A stretch of 35,264 nucleotides of DNA from Myxococcota bacterium (GTDB lineage: Bacteria; Myxococcota_A; Bradymonadia; UBA7976; UBA1532). Under the pieces are notes generated by a model. It was not told the origin of the DNA. It saw only the letters and a program-made list of their open reading frames with translations, and did not search any database. Of the stretch, positions 33,107 to 35,264 are shown piece by piece; positions within the stretch are counted from its first letter, which is position 1; each line of letters starts with the position of its first letter. The position numbers and the translations under genes are program-made. Location: assembly GCA_023150895.1 (NCBI GenBank), contig JAKLJY010000025.1, positions 1 to 35,264 of the forward strand, in the 5' to 3' direction.

Positions 33107-35264
33107 TCAGCGCGGTGACACGCCGATGCCGAACGACCAGCTCGAGCTGGCTCCGTTCCGGCCGCGGAATCCATGGAAGAGCCCGTCGCCACCCGTGCCG
33201 GCGCAGCGTTCGTCCGTCGTGTTGTCGACGCCTTGTCCCGGGCACGCGTCCCAGCTCGCCGACGCGTCCCGGATGGGGGTGCCGTCCTTGTCGAACGCCA
33301 ACCAGTAGGCCACGGCCCCCTGGACCGAGGCCGCCCGCCGAGGGGCATCGGCGTCGCGACACACGAACGCGATGCCGAAGTCGTCATTCTCGTCCACCGT
33401 GCCACCGAGCAGCATGGCGTGAAAGCGGCCGTCCCCCGCGGACGAAATGCAACGCTGCGCACCGAGGTCGCCGCCGGACGCCTGGGGGCAGGGGCCCCAC
33501 GATGCCGAATTGTTCGCGGCGCCGCGCCCTTCGTCGGCCCAGCCGAGGAAGAGGGCGCACCGGCTTTGCATCCACGCGGCCACATCGGGGCTGCCGTCGG
33601 GATCAGCGCAAGAGAAGCGCACACCGAGGCGATCGTCGAAATTGACGATGCCCGTCGGGTGGATGTCCCAGAACCCGGCGGTGGCGCCGGCGGCGAGCGG
33701 GGCCGTCGCGACGCAGCGCACGTCACCGTCCTCGTCCTCGGTCTGGGCCGGGCAGGCGTCCCAGGTGTCGGACACCTCGCCGACCAGGTCTCGGTCGGCC
33801 CAGACGAGCCAGGCCCGGCAGTGTGCCAGGAGGTAGTCCGTGCAGTCGGCGTCGTCGTCCGGCTCGAGATCGCAATCGTCGTCGAGTCCGTTGCAGATCT
33901 CCGGCTGCGGCGGCAACGGCTCGGCACTACAGCGGGCTGCGCCCTCGGCGTCGCACACGACCACGCCGGTGTTTCGACAGAGACTCTGACCGACCTCGCA
34001 CGGCTCTCCGAGGCCGAATCCCTCGTCGGCCTCGCCGTCGCAGTCGTCGTCGAGCCCATTGCACGTCTCGACGCCCGGTTCACCCGGCACGGCCGCGCAG
34101 AACGACTCGCCCGCCGCGCAGCTCGAACGGCCCTCGGAACGACACGCGCCGACGCCGACCGTGCAGGGGCCGATGTCGAGCAGGCCTTCGTCCGTCTCGC
34201 CGTCACAGTCGTCATCGAGCCGATTGCAGATCTCGTCGGCGGGGAGGGCCTCGTTCGCGCTGCAGGCGGACCCGCCAGCGGGCGTACAGACGATGAAACC
34301 GGCGCGCCTGCACGCCCCGATGCCGACGGAACAGGGGTCGTCGACGTCGTAGCCGGGATCGATGACACCGTCACAATCGTTGTCGAGGCCGTCGCAGAGG
34401 TCGGGGGAGAGCGCACCACAGGCGCCGCAGGCGTTCAGGGTGCCTTCGTCGACGACCCCATCACAATCGTCGTCGAGGGCGTTGCAGACCTCGTCGCCCG
34501 GCGGGGTGGCGTCGCAGGCCGACCAGCGGCGGTCCGCCTCGCACCGTTGCAGCCCGGGGCGACACACCCCGATTGCCGAGCCGCAGGCCTGAGTCGCGCC
34601 GGCTTCACAGCAGCCGTCGACACCCTCGTCGGTGCTCCCGTCGCAATCGTCGTCGACGGCGTTGCAGGTCTCCGGAGTGGCGGGCGCGGCCACGGCGTCA
34701 CAGAGGGCAACGAGGCCATCCGCCGAGCAGACCATGACCCCGAAGCGTTCGCAGGCGCCGAGCCCGACGACGCAACCGGCGCCCAGGCTGGCCTCGAACG
34801 GGTCGTCGGCCGTGCCGTTGCAGTCGTCGTCGCGGAGATTGCAGCGCTCGACGCTGCCGGGCGAGACGCTCGGATCGGAGTCGTCGCAGTCGTTCTCGCA
34901 GCGTCGGACGCCATCATCGTCGGCGTCCGTCGGATCTCCGCCGAATGGGCAAGGATCGCAGACGTCGCCAATGCGATCCGCGTCCGCGTCGCGCTGGTCG
35001 GGGTTGGCGCCCGCCGGGCAATTGTCGACGTCGTCCGGCACGCCGTCGCCATCACCGTCGGTCGGGGGGGGGCCGAGGTCGCCAGTGTTCGCGTCGGGGC
35101 GGCCGGCGTCGGGTGGCGCGCCCGTGTCGTCGCGAGGGGTCAGCCGGTCGGGCGCCGGATCCGCGTCCTGCACGCTGCCGTCCGGCGCGACGAGTCGGGC
35201 GTCCGGCCGGACGCTCGTGTCCGTTTCGGGGCGCCCCCCGTCCGTTGGCGCGGCGGCATCTCCA
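33107..35264 (-). CDS. Secreted-type protein with seven MopE-type Cys/Asp repeats and three copies of a C-terminal domain (5' end outside window)
   Basis: The reading frame is open to the right edge, so the N-terminus and any signal peptide are missing. Visible parts are an acidic Pro/Asp linker, a thrombospondin-3 repeat (DNCPAGANPDQRDADADRIGD), and seven MopE-type motifs of the form CNxxDDDCDGxxDEG. Each is followed by a Gly/Cys-rich spacer typical of secreted copper/calcium-binding proteins of the MopE family. The last about 250 residues hold three related units of about 75 residues, with a shared WDACP or WGPCP box, a later RC and a GFWDI/FHAMLL/FHGFR aromatic box, and a DDRLGVRFSC or DDFGIAFVC ending. 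The function is unknown; metal or glycan binding at the cell surface is plausible. It may be partial at this end because the window stops inside the gene. Confidence 0.88.
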   Translation of the reverse strand, partial: GDAAAPTDGGRPETDTSVRPDARLVAPDGSVQDADPAPDRLTPRDDTGAPPDAGRPDANTGDLGPPPTDGDGDGVPDDVDNCPAGANPDQRDADADRIGDVCDPCPFGGDPTDADDDGVRRCENDCDDSDPSVSPGSVERCNLRDDDCNGTADDPFEASLGAGCVVGLGACERFGVMVCSADGLVALCDAVAAPATPETCNAVDDDCDGSTDEGVDGCCEAGATQACGSAIGVCRPGLQRCEADRRWSACDATPPGDEVCNALDDDCDGVVDEGTLNACGACGALSPDLCDGLDNDCDGVIDPGYDVDDPCSVGIGACRRAGFIVCTPAGGSACSANEALPADEICNRLDDDCDGETDEGLLDIGPCTVGVGACRSEGRSSCAAGESFCAAVPGEPGVETCNGLDDDCDGEADEGFGLGEPCEVGQSLCRNTGVVVCDAEGAARCSAEPLPPQPEICNGLDDDCDLEPDDDADCTDYLLAHCRAWLVWADRDLVGEVSDTWDACPAQTEDEDGDVRCVATAPLAAGATAGFWDIHPTGIVNFDDRLGVRFSCADPDGSPDVAAWMQSRCALFLGWADEGRGAANNSASWGPCPQASGGDLGAQRCISSAGDGRFHAMLLGGTVDENDDFGIAFVCRDADAPRRAASVQGAVAYWLAFDKDGTPIRDASASWDACPGQGVDNTTDERCAGTGGDGLFHGFRGRNGASSSWSFGIGVSPR

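Noticed and set aside
30757-34419. 1220-codon open frame on the minus strand across RNase R and the MopE-repeat gene
   Set aside because: It is antisense to a complete RNase R and out of frame with the MopE-repeat protein; its product is Arg/Pro/Ala-rich with no recognisable domain, a common effect of high-GC DNA.
33107-35264. Repeated DNA in the MopE-type gene considered as a mobile or recombinational repeat
   Set aside because: The repetition follows the protein motif CNxxDDDCDGxxDEG with divergent codons, so it is domain repetition rather than a DNA element.

Overview
The window is very GC-rich DNA whose genes show strong G/C preference at third codon positions. It suggests a myxobacterium-like organism (Myxococcota or a related former deltaproteobacterial lineage). 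The signs are three Ser/Thr protein kinases (one with a C-terminal PEGA domain, one with an N-terminal zinc ribbon), secreted proteins full of MopE-type Cys/Asp repeats and thrombospondin type-3 calcium repeats, a MYXO-CTERM-like C-terminal tail, many lipoproteins, and frequent GTG/TTG starts. The taxonomic call is inference; no rRNA gene is present.

Layout. 1-2427 (minus): glyA followed by a zinc-ribbon Ser/Thr kinase that runs off the left edge and appears frameshifted in a 7-base homopolymer. 2514-5970 (plus): a tightly overlapping set of SppA-type S49 protease, DUF72 protein and Ser/Thr kinase, then a small protein resembling DUF2786. 5981-7167 (minus): a class II glutamine amidotransferase overlapping a small unknown protein. 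7297-11943 (plus): two overlapping isocitrate-dehydrogenase-family paralogues (one canonical, one lacking the nucleotide loop), a YfhO-type membrane protein and a DUF2304 protein. 11871-15380 (minus): a HEAT-repeat lipoprotein followed directly by an Omp85/BamA-like protein with five POTRA-like segments. 15549-17568 (plus): a fused alpha/beta 2-oxoacid dehydrogenase E1, broken by a frame-shifting internal deletion. 17664-20075 (plus): a secreted Cys-rich protein with a MYXO-CTERM-like tail.

20056-26518 (minus) is the most unusual block: an alpha/beta hydrolase, a 1274-residue lipoprotein joining an amidohydrolase to thrombospondin-3, OB-fold and lamin-tail domains, an endonuclease/exonuclease/phosphatase lipoprotein, and a probable outer-membrane protein. 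The last three are linked by 4-base start/stop overlaps. Upstream lies a tRNA-Ala(GGC) with a clear promoter and terminator. 26788-28479 (plus): a lipoprotein foldase with three parvulin domains. 28510-30720 (minus): a PEGA-domain Ser/Thr kinase, then a small lipoprotein downstream of it. 30793-32988 (plus): RNase R. 33107-35264 (minus, 5' end outside the window): a MopE-repeat protein with three copies of an unfamiliar C-terminal domain.

There is no phage, insertion sequence, CRISPR array or classical defence system, and no gene-free stretch above about 170 bases. The strongest leads are the amidohydrolase/OB/lamin-tail plus nuclease operon, the paired IDH paralogues, the triplicated C-terminal domain, and two gene-breaking lesions (E1 and the first kinase).
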